Notes: a model not told the origin generated them from the letters alone. 64,000 bases of DNA from an uncultured Eubacteriales bacterium (GCA_900539455.1 UQCD01000004.1:62001-126000), one strand, 5' to 3'. Shown: positions 17,718 through 27,122, counted from the stretch's first letter. Made by a program: numbers and translations.

Positions 17718-17951
17718 ATGAAAACAGTTCAGATTAGTTTAAACTCGATTGATAAAGTTAAGGCTTTTGTAAATGACATTACAAAGTTTGATACAGACTT
17801 CGATTTAGTATCTGGCAGATATGTAATTGATGCAAAATCAATTATGGGTATCTTCAGTCTTGACTTATCTAAGCCTATCGATTTGTGTATTCATGCAGAT
17901 GAAAGCAACATCGATCCAATCTTAGAAGCACTTAAACCTTACACAATTTAG
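17718..17951 (+). CDS. HPr-family protein lacking the phosphocarrier histidine (Crh-like)
   Basis: This 77-aa protein aligns with HPr: KFDTDFDL corresponds to the first helix-strand turn and AKSIMGIFSL contains the seryl phosphorylation motif of HPr (Ser46 position, here Ser41). The active-site segment that normally reads LHARPA is replaced by SIDKVKAF; there is no histidine in the N-terminal half, so PTS phosphotransfer through His15 is impossible. This is the situation of Bacillus Crh, which acts only in catabolite control after phosphorylation by HPr kinase. The ATG at 17718 follows AGGAGG; the longer reading from 17658 begins inside the leader. Confidence 0.85.
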   Translation: MKTVQISLNSIDKVKAFVNDITKFDTDFDLVSGRYVIDAKSIMGIFSLDLSKPIDLCIHADESNIDPILEALKPYTI

Positions 17952-17964
17952 TCTAAGATTTTAC

Positions 17965-17990
17965 TGGGGGAATTTTTCCCCCTATTTTTT
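17965..17990 (+). terminator. Rho-independent terminator of the HPr-like gene
   Basis: A seven-pair stem GGGGGAA / TTCCCCC with a 3-nt loop is followed by TATTTTTT, 15 bp after the stop codon. Confidence 0.92.
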
Positions 17991-18000
17991 AGCAAAACTT

Positions 18001-18034
18001 AAATGTTCATCACGCCTATAGCGGATGAACATTT
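18001..18034 (-). terminator. Hairpin downstream of thiI
   Basis: Arms AAATGTTCATC and GATGAACATTT plus an inner CGC/GCG pair flank a short loop, just after the thiI stop. T-runs occur on the plus side (ATTTTTT) and weakly on the minus side (AAGTTTTG). It probably ends the thiI transcript and can act in both directions. Confidence 0.75.
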
Positions 18035-18041
18035 TTTATAT

Positions 18042-19232
18042 TTAGTCTGCCTCAACATTAACAACTTCTACTGTATCTATAGCAATCTTTACAAGCTCAT
18101 CTATTTTTTCTTTCAGCTTTTCCTCTGATTTTTCAATATTCTTAAGGTTTGGCTTTGTAACAGGGTGCTTTGCAACAAAGGTTGTACAGCAATCCTCATA
18201 TGGCAATATAGAGGTTTCGTAGGTGTCAATTTTTATGGCAACATCTACAATATCCTGCTTGTCAAAGGCAACTACAGGTCTAAATACCGGCAAAGTACAT
18301 ACCTCATTAATTACACCTAAGGACTGTAGTGTCTGGCTGGATACCTGTCCTATGCTTTCACCTGTAACAAGTCCTAATGCCCCAGATTCCTTTGCAAAAT
18401 GCTCTGCTATTTTAAACATAATTCTTTTCATTATGATTGTAAGCTCCTCATGTGGGCATTTTTCATATATATATAGCTGAACATCTGTAAAATTAACAAT
18501 ATTTAATTTTATAGGACCCGAATAAACTGCTACCTTTTTTGCCAAATCAATTACCTTTTCCTTTGCTCTTTGTGAGGTATATGGTGGAGCATGGAAATAT
18601 GTAGCCTCAAGCTCAACACCTCTTTTTGAAATCATATAGCCTGCAACCGGGCTGTCAATTCCTCCCGAAAGTAAAAGCATCGCCTTTCCTGCTGTACCTA
18701 TAGGCATTCCACCTGGTCCCTTAAGAGTTTCAGAATATATATTAATATGCTTTCTTATTTCAATGTTAAGCATAAGCTTAGGCTTATGAACATCAACCTT
18801 CATTTCCTCAAACTGATTTAAAAGTACTTCTCCAAGCCTTCTGTTTATTTCCATTGACTCCAGTGGGTAATTTTTTCTGGCTCTTCTGGCATTAACCTTA
18901 AAGGTAATATTTTTATCCTCGTATACCTCGTCTACATACTGGATAACCTTCTGACATAAATCCTCAAAGCCATTATCCTCTATCTGTACTAAAGGACATA
19001 TGCCAACAATACCAAATACACATTGTAATGCACCTACTACCTCGTCAAAATCATATTCTGACAAGGTATCTACATAAATTCTTCCATCCTCTTTATGGAC
19101 ACGAAATTCGCCATCAACTCTATCTAACGCAATACCTATCTGCTTTACCAGTGCATCTTCAAAAATATATTTATTTTTACCCTTAACACCTATCTCCGCA
19201 TACTTTATCAAAAATGACTTATATGTAATCAT
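18042..19232 (-). CDS. thiI: tRNA uridine 4-sulfurtransferase ThiI
   Basis: ThiI (396 aa) makes 4-thiouridine at position 8 of tRNA. An N-terminal ferredoxin-like region and THUMP domain (about 60-165) bind tRNA. The PP-loop ATPase carries LLLSGGIDSPVAGYM at about 188-202 and the active-site region with CCTTF near 345. The rhodanese domain found in E. coli ThiI is absent, as in Bacillus ThiI, which takes sulfur directly from a dedicated desulfurase. The desulfurase gene lies 15 bp upstream, fitting that model. Confidence 0.96.
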   Translation of the reverse strand: MITYKSFLIKYAEIGVKGKNKYIFEDALVKQIGIALDRVDGEFRVHKEDGRIYVDTLSEYDFDEVVGALQCVFGIVGICPLVQIEDNGFEDLCQKVIQYVDEVYEDKNITFKVNARRARKNYPLESMEINRRLGEVLLNQFEEMKVDVHKPKLMLNIEIRKHINIYSETLKGPGGMPIGTAGKAMLLLSGGIDSPVAGYMISKRGVELEATYFHAPPYTSQRAKEKVIDLAKKVAVYSGPIKLNIVNFTDVQLYIYEKCPHEELTIIMKRIMFKIAEHFAKESGALGLVTGESIGQVSSQTLQSLGVINEVCTLPVFRPVVAFDKQDIVDVAIKIDTYETSILPYEDCCTTFVAKHPVTKPNLKNIEKSEEKLKEKIDELVKIAIDTVEVVNVEAD

Positions 19233-19247
19233 ATTTACCTGCTTTCT

Positions 19248-20405
19248 TTATTTTCTTACATATCTTCGCAACATAGCAATATTTTCCTTTATAACATCTA
19301 CTGTATAATCAATTTCCTCTTTTGTGGTTTCATAACAAAAGCTAAATCTGATTGTTGAATCTATCTCCTCTGGCTTTAAGCCTATGCCCTTAAGGGTAGC
19401 ACTAACATTTTTCTGCTTATTTGATGAGCAGGCACTACCTGCTGACACAAATATATCTCTATCCTCTAAGGTATGAAGCATTACCTCGCTTCTAACACCT
19501 ATAAAGCTTACACTAACTATATGTGGTGCTGACTCCTTACCCTTTTTACTGTTTATCTTTACATTATCTATTTTTGACACTTCATCTATAAAATAATCCT
19601 TTAAGGAATATAATTTTTCTATTTTTTCATTGAAATTGTCATAGCTATATTTTACAGCCTCACCAAGTCCTGCAATAGCCGGAACATTTTCTGTGCCAGA
19701 ACGCATTCCCTTTTGCTGTCCGCCACCATATATAATCGGCTTTAGCTTCACCTTACCTGACGCATATAAAAAGCCTGAGCCTTTTGGTCCATGTATTTTA
19801 TGTCCACTTACGCTTAACAAATCAATACCCAGCTTTTTAGGGTTAATTATATATTTTCCGTAGGCTTGAATAGCATCTACATGAAATACTATATCAGGGT
19901 TGTAAGCCTTAATAATCTTTGATATTTCACTAACAGGCTCAACTGCACCGATTTCATTATTAACATACATTACTGATACTAATATTGTATCCTCTCTTAG
20001 ACTTTCCTTTAACTGGTTTAAATCTATTTTTCCGTCACTATCAACAGCTAAATAGGTAATTTCAAAGCCCATATCCTTTAAAAAGTCCATTGTACTAAGT
20101 ACAGAGGCGTGTTCAAAGCAGGTAGTAATAATATGCTTACCGGCTCTTTGATTTGCAAGTGCAGTTCCAATTAAAGCTAAATTGTTAGACTCAGTACCAC
20201 CTGAGGTGAAAATTATTTCCTTTTCGTCTACCTTTAAGCTTTTTGCAATTATTTCCCTTGCCTTTTTTACATACTTTTCAGCATCAACACCCTTTAGATG
20301 TAAGGAGGAGGGATTCCCAAAATCCTCACACATAGTCTTTATCATTATATCCTTTACTGGTGCTACAACAACAGTTGTAGCTGAATTGTCTAAATATGCT
20401 TCCAT
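19248..20405 (-). CDS. Cysteine desulfurase, NifS/IscS class (ThiI partner)
   Basis: This PLP-dependent cysteine desulfurase (385 aa) removes sulfur from cysteine as a protein-bound persulfide. The PLP lysine is in SVSGHKIHGPKG (about residue 202), a conserved TSGGTESNNLA motif binds cofactor phosphate, and the persulfide cysteine lies in SAGSACSSNKQK near residue 325. Close linkage to thiI points to 4-thiouridine synthesis (the NifZ role in Bacillus) rather than general Fe-S assembly; this is inference from context. AGAGGA precedes the start. Confidence 0.94.
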   Translation of the reverse strand: MEAYLDNSATTVVVAPVKDIMIKTMCEDFGNPSSLHLKGVDAEKYVKKAREIIAKSLKVDEKEIIFTSGGTESNNLALIGTALANQRAGKHIITTCFEHASVLSTMDFLKDMGFEITYLAVDSDGKIDLNQLKESLREDTILVSVMYVNNEIGAVEPVSEISKIIKAYNPDIVFHVDAIQAYGKYIINPKKLGIDLLSVSGHKIHGPKGSGFLYASGKVKLKPIIYGGGQQKGMRSGTENVPAIAGLGEAVKYSYDNFNEKIEKLYSLKDYFIDEVSKIDNVKINSKKGKESAPHIVSVSFIGVRSEVMLHTLEDRDIFVSAGSACSSNKQKNVSATLKGIGLKPEEIDSTIRFSFCYETTKEEIDYTVDVIKENIAMLRRYVRK

Positions 20406-20414
20406 AACTATCCT

Positions 20415-21164
20415 CTATTTTGACATTTGTTCTTCTATTTTGTACATAATAACTGACAAAATCATAAGACCTGCTGTTTCTGTCCTGAGTATTCTTTTTC
20501 CTAAAGATACTGGTATAACCTTATTTTCTATGGCATACTCAATTTCGCTTTCACAAAAGCCGCCCTCTGGTCCAATAAATATGGCTATCTTTTGGTTTGG
20601 CTTAATTTTGTCTAATACTTTCTTAGTTGCTGCCATACTCTCACAGTTTTCATAAGGAATTATCATTATATCAAAATCCTTGCAAAAATCTACTGCTTCT
20701 TTAAAGGTCATACATCCATAAATTTCTGGGATAATCCCTCTTTTTGACTGCTTTGCAGCACTTTCAGAAATTGCCTGCCACCTTTTTATTTTACTTTCTT
20801 CCTTTTTTTTATCGATTTTAACAACACACCTTTTTGTTGCAACCGGAATTATATTTTTTGCTCCAAGCTCTACAGCCTTTTGTATAATTAATTCCATTTT
20901 GTCTGATTTTGGAAGTCCCTGAAATAAATAAATATCTACTGGCAGTTCTCTTCCTTCGTTATTAAAATCCTCTATTATAAGCAGAATTTCTTCATCACTT
21001 ATTTCACTAATAACACAGGTATATTCCTTACCTGTTCCGTCACCAATAAGAACCTTTTCTCCTATTTTCATACGGAGTACATTTTTAATATGATTAATAT
21101 CGTCCCCTAGTACCTTAATATACTCATCTCTAATATTTTCAGGTCCAACAAAAAAATGATACAT
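20415..21164 (-). CDS. rsmE: 16S rRNA m3U1498 methyltransferase RsmE
   Basis: RsmE (249 aa) methylates N3 of U1498 in 16S rRNA. An N-terminal PUA-like domain (about 1-70) precedes a SPOUT domain with the trefoil knot (IAIFIGPEGGFCESEIEYA, then VSLGKRILRTETAGL). The ATG at 21164 follows AAGGAG and begins with MYHFFV, as homologues do; the longer reading to 21203 runs back into prmA. It sits in the common prmA-rsmE order. Confidence 0.95.
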   Translation of the reverse strand: MYHFFVGPENIRDEYIKVLGDDINHIKNVLRMKIGEKVLIGDGTGKEYTCVISEISDEEILLIIEDFNNEGRELPVDIYLFQGLPKSDKMELIIQKAVELGAKNIIPVATKRCVVKIDKKKEESKIKRWQAISESAAKQSKRGIIPEIYGCMTFKEAVDFCKDFDIMIIPYENCESMAATKKVLDKIKPNQKIAIFIGPEGGFCESEIEYAIENKVIPVSLGKRILRTETAGLMILSVIMYKIEEQMSK

Positions 21165-21172
21165 ATTTCTCC

Positions 21173-22129
21173 TTAAATTCTTCTGGCAGTAATTGATGAC
21201 CAATCCTTTTGTCTTGTTATTTCTAATATTTCAAAGCTGCCATTATCTAAAATTGCCTGCTTAACCTCATCCTCTTTAGTATCTATTATACCAGAGGTTA
21301 TAAACAAGCCTCCCTTTTTTAGATGCTTTGGAACTAATGGTGTAAGGGGCAGCAATACATCAGCCAGAATATTTGCTGCAACAATATCATACTCGTCATA
21401 GCCAATTTCTTCTCCAAGCCTCTCATCCTCTAAAATATTACCAGTATATACCTTACATTTTTCTAATGGAATGTTGTTTACTTCTAAATTTTCTTTTGTT
21501 GCAATAGTTGCATTTTCGTCAATATCCACACCTACTGCCTCTTTTGCACCAAGCTTTAATGCAACGATTGATAAAATACCACTTCCACAGCCAACATCTA
21601 ATATTTTTGTATCCTTTTTTACATATTTTAAAAGCTGACGCATACAAAGCTGTGTAGTTTCGTGCATACCTGTACCAAAGGCAATACCTGGGTCTATTTC
21701 AATTAAAAGCTTTCCTGCATATTCCGGCTTCATTTCCTCCCAGGTTGGTTTAATTACAATATTATCAACTGTAAAGGACTTAAAAAATTCCTTCCAGTTA
21801 TTTATCCAGTCCTTATCCTCTGTTTCTGACTTTGTAATTGTGCCTTCTCCTATATCTACAAACTCCTTAAGCTCCTCCAAGCCGGCTCTAATATCCTTTA
21901 AAAGTCTTTCCTCCTCGCTATCATCCTCTAAGTAAAAGCTAAGAAAGCTTACACCCTCATCTATTGGTAATACAGGTAAAAAGTCTATAAACATTCTCTT
22001 TTTATCTGCTTCTGAAATAGGTACATTATCCTCAATCTGAACACCGTCTACACCAGCCTCAGTCATCATATCAATAACTAAATCACAAGCCTGTGTAGTT
22101 GTTTTTAAAGTATATTTAATCCACTTCAT
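21173..22129 (-). CDS. prmA: Ribosomal protein L11 methyltransferase PrmA
   Basis: PrmA (318 aa) trimethylates ribosomal protein L11. The N-terminal substrate-recognition domain is followed by the SAM-binding domain with FGTGMHETTQLCM, motif I ILDVGCGSGILSIVALKLG at about 178-196, and NILADVL (the Asn-Ile-Leu motif IV). It overlaps the maf stop by 14 bp and ends 8 bp before rsmE, so the three genes are likely translated from one message. Confidence 0.96.
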   Translation of the reverse strand: MKWIKYTLKTTTQACDLVIDMMTEAGVDGVQIEDNVPISEADKKRMFIDFLPVLPIDEGVSFLSFYLEDDSEEERLLKDIRAGLEELKEFVDIGEGTITKSETEDKDWINNWKEFFKSFTVDNIVIKPTWEEMKPEYAGKLLIEIDPGIAFGTGMHETTQLCMRQLLKYVKKDTKILDVGCGSGILSIVALKLGAKEAVGVDIDENATIATKENLEVNNIPLEKCKVYTGNILEDERLGEEIGYDEYDIVAANILADVLLPLTPLVPKHLKKGGLFITSGIIDTKEDEVKQAILDNGSFEILEITRQKDWSSITARRI

Positions 22130-22706
22130 TTTCTATCTCCTTAATCTTTTGATATATTTTTGATACCGGTAATCCAACTACATTGTTATAATCACCATCT
22201 ATTTTTTTAATAAACTTTGCTCCAATACCTTGTATACCATAGCTTCCTGCCTTGTCCATAGGCTCGCCGGTCATAATATACTGGTCTATCTCCTTATCTG
22301 AAATAGGATATGTATATACTGTGGTTTTATCGTAAAAGGTTTCTCTTTTAAGCCCGCCTTGTTTTTTATAAAGAATAGTAACGCCTGTAAATACCTGATG
22401 TGTATTATCTGACAGCATACCAAGCATTTCCTTTGCCTGCTGTGTATCTTTTGGTTTTCCAAGAACCTTTCCGCCAAAGGCTACTACTGTATCAGCGCCT
22501 AAAATAATCGTAGCTTCATCCTCTATGCCATGCTCCTCATATACAGCCATTGCCTTAATATCAGACAGCTTCATTACTAATTGTTCTGGGGCTGGCTCTG
22601 AAATATTTTCATCTGCTTTACTTATAATTACCTTAAAATCCATCCCTATCTGAGCTAACAGCTCTCTTCGTCTAGGTGATGCAGATGCTAAAATAACTTT
22701 ATACAT
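22116..22706 (-). CDS. maf: Maf-family nucleoside triphosphate pyrophosphatase
   Basis: Maf (196 aa) hydrolyses dTTP, UTP or modified nucleotides to monophosphates, a housecleaning function; in Bacillus its loss or excess affects septation. The family start ILASASPRRRELL, the central ILGADTVVAFGGKVLGKP, the FTGV turn and the GEPMDKAGSYGIQG motif with GDYNNVVGLP are present, pointing to the dTTP/UTP-specific class. The ATG at 22706 with an AGAGGAAA site gives the normal N-terminus; the longer version overlaps the upstream gene. Confidence 0.95.
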   Translation of the reverse strand: MYKVILASASPRRRELLAQIGMDFKVIISKADENISEPAPEQLVMKLSDIKAMAVYEEHGIEDEATIILGADTVVAFGGKVLGKPKDTQQAKEMLGMLSDNTHQVFTGVTILYKKQGGLKRETFYDKTTVYTYPISDKEIDQYIMTGEPMDKAGSYGIQGIGAKFIKKIDGDYNNVVGLPVSKIYQKIKEIENEVD

Positions 22707-22716
22707 TTTCTTTCCT

Positions 22717-23331
22717 CTATTCTTCAAATTCTCTAATTCTATATGTAACGCCTATTTCATCACATATTTTCTGACATTTTGCTTCTTCTTCCTTTGTAAT
22801 AGTTGTATCTACTGTAGACAATATAACCTTTGGCACATAATTTTTCGCCTCTTTTGCAAATTCAAGCATTGCCTCAAAGGATTTTACACCAAAGATACTC
22901 CTTACTATTTCCTGATACTTTTCCGGGTCAGGGTTGTTTAAACTGATAGATATACAATCTATAAGGCCTTTAAGTTCTGGAACAATATCTCTGTTATTTA
23001 TAAGATTTCCCTGTCCATTAGTATTTAATCTGATATTTTTATGGAAATTATCTTTTATGTATTTTGCCACCTGCAATAATACATCTATTCTTTCTGTTGG
23101 CTCACCAAAGCCACAAAAAATAATTTCATTATATTTTTCTACATCAAATTTTTTAAATTCTTCTATTACTTCCTCATAAGAAGGCTCATGGTCAAGCCAA
23201 AGACTTCCTGAATTATCCATTTCCTCTCTTGTCTGTCTAAGACAAAATATACATGCGCTTGAGCATCTGTTAGTTAAATTAATGTATAAATTGTTATGAT
23301 ATTCATACAAAATAGTCATTGCTTTCGTCAT
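22717..23331 (-). CDS. TatD-linked radical SAM protein
   Basis: This compact radical SAM protein (204 aa) has the cluster motif CSSACIFC near residues 23-30, the FCGFGEPTER glycine-rich motif (about 72-81) and LNTNGQG. It matches the family described as TatD-family-linked radical SAM proteins, which occur alone, next to or fused with TatD nucleases. The reaction is unknown to me. No tatD gene is adjacent; the protein sits before maf with an 11-bp overlap relative to the longer maf reading. AGAGGA supports the start. Confidence 0.85.
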   Translation of the reverse strand: MTKAMTILYEYHNNLYINLTNRCSSACIFCLRQTREEMDNSGSLWLDHEPSYEEVIEEFKKFDVEKYNEIIFCGFGEPTERIDVLLQVAKYIKDNFHKNIRLNTNGQGNLINNRDIVPELKGLIDCISISLNNPDPEKYQEIVRSIFGVKSFEAMLEFAKEAKNYVPKVILSTVDTTITKEEEAKCQKICDEIGVTYRIREFEE

Positions 23332-23361
23332 AATAAATCCTCTTTTCTATAGAAATTTTAA

Positions 23362-24189
23362 CTACTTAAGCGTATATAAAACCTCTTCAAAGCAAACACC
23401 ATCTGTCTTTGGCACCTGGTATTTTTCTGTAGCTATTATACACTTTTTAATAAAGCTTCCAGCCTTTTTAACTGAGGTTTCTAAATCTACACCATTTACA
23501 CAATCAGCGGCAATAATCGATGCAAATATATCTCCTGTTCCGCTTCTTTCCATTCCCACCTTTTTCATTCTGATAATCTTTTTTATACCATTCTTTTCGT
23601 ATACTACATTTCCAATGTAATTCTCCATTTTTACTCCAGAAATAACTATTTTGCTTGCACCCTTTTCTGACAGCTTTTCTGCCATGGCATAAAGCTCGCT
23701 GTTTTTAAACTTTTCTCTGTATGGTGTATCAGTAAGTATACAAGCCTCTGTTACATTTGGTGTTAATATATCTGCATAGCAAACCAGCTTTTTCATTTCC
23801 TCACACATTTCCTTTGTGTAGGTTGGGTATGGCCTGCCATTATCCCCCATAACCGGGTCAATAATTATTTTGGTATTTTCTTTTTTAAAGTCCTTAATAA
23901 ACTTTTCTACAATTTTAATCTGCTTCTTTGAGCCTAAAAAGCCACTATATATTCCTTCAAATTGAAGGTCTAAGTACTTCCACATATCAATATAATCCTG
24001 CATTTTATCTGTATAATCCTCAAAGAAAAACTTTTCAAAGCCTGTATGATTAGAAAAAACACTGGTAACAACATTACTGCATTGTATTTTCATATGGGAA
24101 ATAATGGGAAGTGACACAGCTATTGAGCATCTTCCAAAGCCTGAAAAATCATTTATTACTGCTATTTTTTTTTGTAAATTGTGATTCAT
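23362..24189 (-). CDS. Pyridoxal/pyridoxamine kinase
   Basis: This ribokinase-fold kinase (275 aa) resembles the PdxK/PdxY pyridoxal kinases that phosphorylate vitamin B6 vitamers. The N-terminal IAVINDFSGFGRCS, the PVMGDNGRPY motif at about 111-120, TPNVTEACILTD and the anion-hole signature GMERSGTGDIFAS near 222-234 (with catalytic Asp) are all visible. It is likely a salvage enzyme. It lies 3 bp after the hydrolase gene on the same strand. Confidence 0.9.
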   Translation of the reverse strand: MNHNLQKKIAVINDFSGFGRCSIAVSLPIISHMKIQCSNVVTSVFSNHTGFEKFFFEDYTDKMQDYIDMWKYLDLQFEGIYSGFLGSKKQIKIVEKFIKDFKKENTKIIIDPVMGDNGRPYPTYTKEMCEEMKKLVCYADILTPNVTEACILTDTPYREKFKNSELYAMAEKLSEKGASKIVISGVKMENYIGNVVYEKNGIKKIIRMKKVGMERSGTGDIFASIIAADCVNGVDLETSVKKAGSFIKKCIIATEKYQVPKTDGVCFEEVLYTLK

Positions 24190-24191
24190 AA

Positions 24192-25109
24192 CTACAACCT
24201 TTTTTCTATATTGTTAAGTATGTAATCCCATACTTTTGTGTGTTCCTTTTCATTGAATATCTCATGCCGCATATTATCAAACATATGATATTCTACATTT
24301 TCATAGCCTGCCCTTTTAAGAAAATCAGCCTGTTTTTTCAATTTTTCTTCATTTCCTACATATACATCCTCTCTACCTACTATAAAGCAGATAGGGAGGC
24401 TTTTGTTTTTAACAGCCCAGCCTTTTTTTGAATACGCCCTAATCATAAGCTTAAAAAGCGAATTGTAGCCATTGATTTTAAATTTAAAATTACATCTCTC
24501 ATCATTGTTGTACTTTTCTACTACTGCATCGTCCTTTGAAAGCCAGCAATTATTAAGACCATTTTTAAATTTTTTTCTATATTTATTATACATCAGATAG
24601 TCAATAAGTCTGCTGTTATCACTATCCTCAAATAACAAGGACTGAAGCTCTGATAACACCAGCCCTACATATTTTCCTATACTATCACTAACAGCGCCAG
24701 AAAGAAATAGGAAATCAATGTCTATATCATATTTTTTCATATACACTCTTGCTACAAGAGAACCCATACTATGAGCTATTAATATAACCTTTAAATCAGG
24801 AAATTTATTATGAATAAATACATTTACAGCGTGTACATCTTCCACCAGTAAATCTGCTCCATTTTCGCCAAAGTAGCCTAAATCCTTCACATATTCTACA
24901 TTCTCCCCATGTCCTCGCATATCTGATATAACAACAACATATCCTCTGTCAGCAAAATATCTAAGCATTTCCTTATATCGGTCCTTATGCTCACACATTC
25001 CATGCAAAATATGAATAACACCTAACAAATTCTTTTTATTTTCAGGCATTTGAATAATGGTTTTTACTGGTAAATCTTCGATTTTTTTATATCTCTCATA
25101 TATATCCAT
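24192..25109 (-). CDS. Alpha/beta hydrolase, monoacylglycerol lipase-like (serine aminopeptidase S33 fold)
   Basis: This soluble alpha/beta hydrolase (305 aa) resembles monoacylglycerol lipases and lysophospholipases. The oxyanion region is HILHGMCEHKDRY, the nucleophile elbow is AHSMGSLVA (Ser at about 115), and acid and base candidates are the Asp in VGREDVYVG and the His in MRHEIFNE. There is no signal peptide, so it acts in the cytoplasm. The lipid or ester substrate is not predictable. AGAGG supports the start. Confidence 0.88.
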   Translation of the reverse strand: MDIYERYKKIEDLPVKTIIQMPENKKNLLGVIHILHGMCEHKDRYKEMLRYFADRGYVVVISDMRGHGENVEYVKDLGYFGENGADLLVEDVHAVNVFIHNKFPDLKVILIAHSMGSLVARVYMKKYDIDIDFLFLSGAVSDSIGKYVGLVLSELQSLLFEDSDNSRLIDYLMYNKYRKKFKNGLNNCWLSKDDAVVEKYNNDERCNFKFKINGYNSLFKLMIRAYSKKGWAVKNKSLPICFIVGREDVYVGNEEKLKKQADFLKRAGYENVEYHMFDNMRHEIFNEKEHTKVWDYILNNIEKRL

Positions 25110-25130
25110 ATTAAACCTCTTTCTTTACAA

Positions 25131-25970
25131 CTATTCTATAGGGACAATATTTTTTAACAATTCACTAGGTATTCTCAAATTTCCTTTTCCTACCCCTAAA
25201 TCAATATCCGGCTTATTTTCACCGTGAAAATCAGAGCCACCTGTAATAAAAAAGCCATAATTTTCTGCACATTTTTTCAGCCAGACATCATCTGAAGGTG
25301 TATTGAGAGAATATATTGCCTCTATTCCCTCAAGCCCTAAGGACTTTAAATAGTCAAACAGGCTCATAAGTCTGTCCTTGCCCATTTTATATAACAAAGG
25401 ATGTGCCAATACAGCGTGACCACCTGCATTTTTAATAATGTCTATTGCCATTTTGCAGGTAACTTTCTGTCTTGGTACATAATATTTTTTTCCTTTATTC
25501 AGGTACATAGCAAATGCAATATCCTTATGAGAAACATATCCATTTTCAACTAAAAATCTGGCAAAATGTGCTCTTGTAATTGATACCTCGCCAAATCTTT
25601 CCTTTAGTTTTTCTCTTGAAATATTAATTCCGTCTGCCTGCATTTTCTCAATAATTTTGTTGTTTCTATCTACGCGGCTTTTCTGACACATATCTACTAT
25701 ATCTTCAAAGCCTTCATCCAAGTAGTCAACATTCAAGCCTAGAATATGCAAATCTCCACCATTGTAGTCAGCAGATATTTCTATTCCGGGTATAACCATA
25801 ACACCTAGTTTTTTTCCTTCCTCTATGGCCTCCTTCACACCTGCTACTGTATCGTGGTCGGTAAGAGCTATTGCCTTTAGATTTTTCTCCTTTGCCAGCC
25901 TTACAACCTCACTTGGTGAAAGTGTACCATCTGATTTGTTAGAATGTACATGTAAATCAATATATTCCAT
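25131..25970 (-). CDS. PHP-domain phosphoesterase (RNase AM / nucleoside 3',5'-bisphosphatase family)
   Basis: This PHP-superfamily protein (279 aa) matches the YciV/TrpH group, whose E. coli member removes phosphate from 3',5'-nucleoside bisphosphates and trims RNA 5' ends. Metal-binding motifs are DLHVHSNKSDGT, ALTDHDTVAG, IPGIEISADY, HAVLAHPLL and ITGGSDFHGENKP. All ligands look intact, so it should be active. GGGAG precedes the start. It lies downstream of pheA on the same strand with 15 bp between. Confidence 0.9.
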   Translation of the reverse strand: MEYIDLHVHSNKSDGTLSPSEVVRLAKEKNLKAIALTDHDTVAGVKEAIEEGKKLGVMVIPGIEISADYNGGDLHILGLNVDYLDEGFEDIVDMCQKSRVDRNNKIIEKMQADGINISREKLKERFGEVSITRAHFARFLVENGYVSHKDIAFAMYLNKGKKYYVPRQKVTCKMAIDIIKNAGGHAVLAHPLLYKMGKDRLMSLFDYLKSLGLEGIEAIYSLNTPSDDVWLKKCAENYGFFITGGSDFHGENKPDIDLGVGKGNLRIPSELLKNIVPIE

Positions 25971-25985
25971 AGCTATGCTCCCTTT

Positions 25986-27122
25986 TTAGTAATTTCCTAA
26001 AATCTTTAATGAAATAGTTTCTTCCTTTAAACCTCTAAGTGCATTATTTACTGCAGCATCTCCTAAGGTCCCCTCAAAATCCACAAAAAATCTATATTCC
26101 CATTTTCTATCCTCGATTGGTCTGGACTCAATCTTTGTCATATTAAGCTGATTATACATAAAGTGTGATAAAATATTGTATAATGAGCCGTTTTCGTGAG
26201 GAATTTCAAAACATACACTTATTTTGTCCGCTTTTCTTGAATATACTCTTTTATTTCCTATAATTACAAATCTGGTGGTATTAACATCTGATGAATTAAT
26301 CTTTTCTCTTAAAATGTCAAGACCATATATTTTAGCTGCTCTCACACTGGCAATAGCAGCCTGTGTTTTGTCATTTTCATCTCTTACTTTTTTTGCACTA
26401 ACAGCATTATTAGATAAGCTTATCTGCCGCCAGCTTTTATGTCCCTCTAAAAATCTTTCACACTGCATAAGTGACTGTGGATGGGAATATACAACCTTTA
26501 TATCCTCCTCCTTTGTTCCAGGAACACCTAAAAGGGCATGTTCTACCTTAACATAGGTTTCACCTACTATGTAATTATCATATTCGATAAGTAAATCGTA
26601 TACCTGTAAAATAGGGCCTGCTGTAGAATTTTCAATAGGTAATACTGCATAATCTGCCTTACCGTTTTTTACATCCTCCATAGCTTCCTTCCAAGAGGCT
26701 GCATGATACATATCTGCATCCTCGCCAAAGAACTGGCAGGCTGCATCATGTGCATAAGCTCCCTCTAAGCCCTGATATACTACCTTTGCATTTTTTCTTT
26801 CTATGTCATCTATTTTTTCAAAAATTGTATCCTCTAGCAAGCCATGCTCAGCCATTATTTTATACTGGAACTTTCTGCTCATACTCATAAGATGCTTAAA
26901 CAGCTCCTCTACACCTCTTTCATCAAATGGTGTATCTGCATAGGTTTTAACCTTTTCTATTTTTTCCTGTTCACGCTTTGAATCAAGCACAGGTTTTCCA
27001 TTTTCTATTTTGTACTCTGCTACACTTCTGCATAGTTCCATTCTTTTCTCATATAATTCAACAATTTTTCTATCAACTTCGTCTATATCCTTACGAATAT
27101 CTAATAAATTTAATTCTGACAT
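25986..27122 (-). CDS. pheA: Bifunctional chorismate mutase/prephenate dehydratase
   Basis: PheA (378 aa) makes phenylpyruvate from chorismate. The AroQ-type chorismate mutase domain covers about 1-90 (LDIRKDIDEVDRKIVELYEKR). The prephenate dehydratase domain at about 112-292 contains the AVLPIENSTAGPI and NTTRFVIIG motifs. A C-terminal ACT domain (about 300-378) carries ESRP, the phenylalanine-binding motif for feedback inhibition. The leader of about 58 nt is too short for a T-box, and I see no leader peptide, so control is probably by feedback. Confidence 0.96.
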   Translation of the reverse strand: MSELNLLDIRKDIDEVDRKIVELYEKRMELCRSVAEYKIENGKPVLDSKREQEKIEKVKTYADTPFDERGVEELFKHLMSMSRKFQYKIMAEHGLLEDTIFEKIDDIERKNAKVVYQGLEGAYAHDAACQFFGEDADMYHAASWKEAMEDVKNGKADYAVLPIENSTAGPILQVYDLLIEYDNYIVGETYVKVEHALLGVPGTKEEDIKVVYSHPQSLMQCERFLEGHKSWRQISLSNNAVSAKKVRDENDKTQAAIASVRAAKIYGLDILREKINSSDVNTTRFVIIGNKRVYSRKADKISVCFEIPHENGSLYNILSHFMYNQLNMTKIESRPIEDRKWEYRFFVDFEGTLGDAAVNNALRGLKEETISLKILGNY

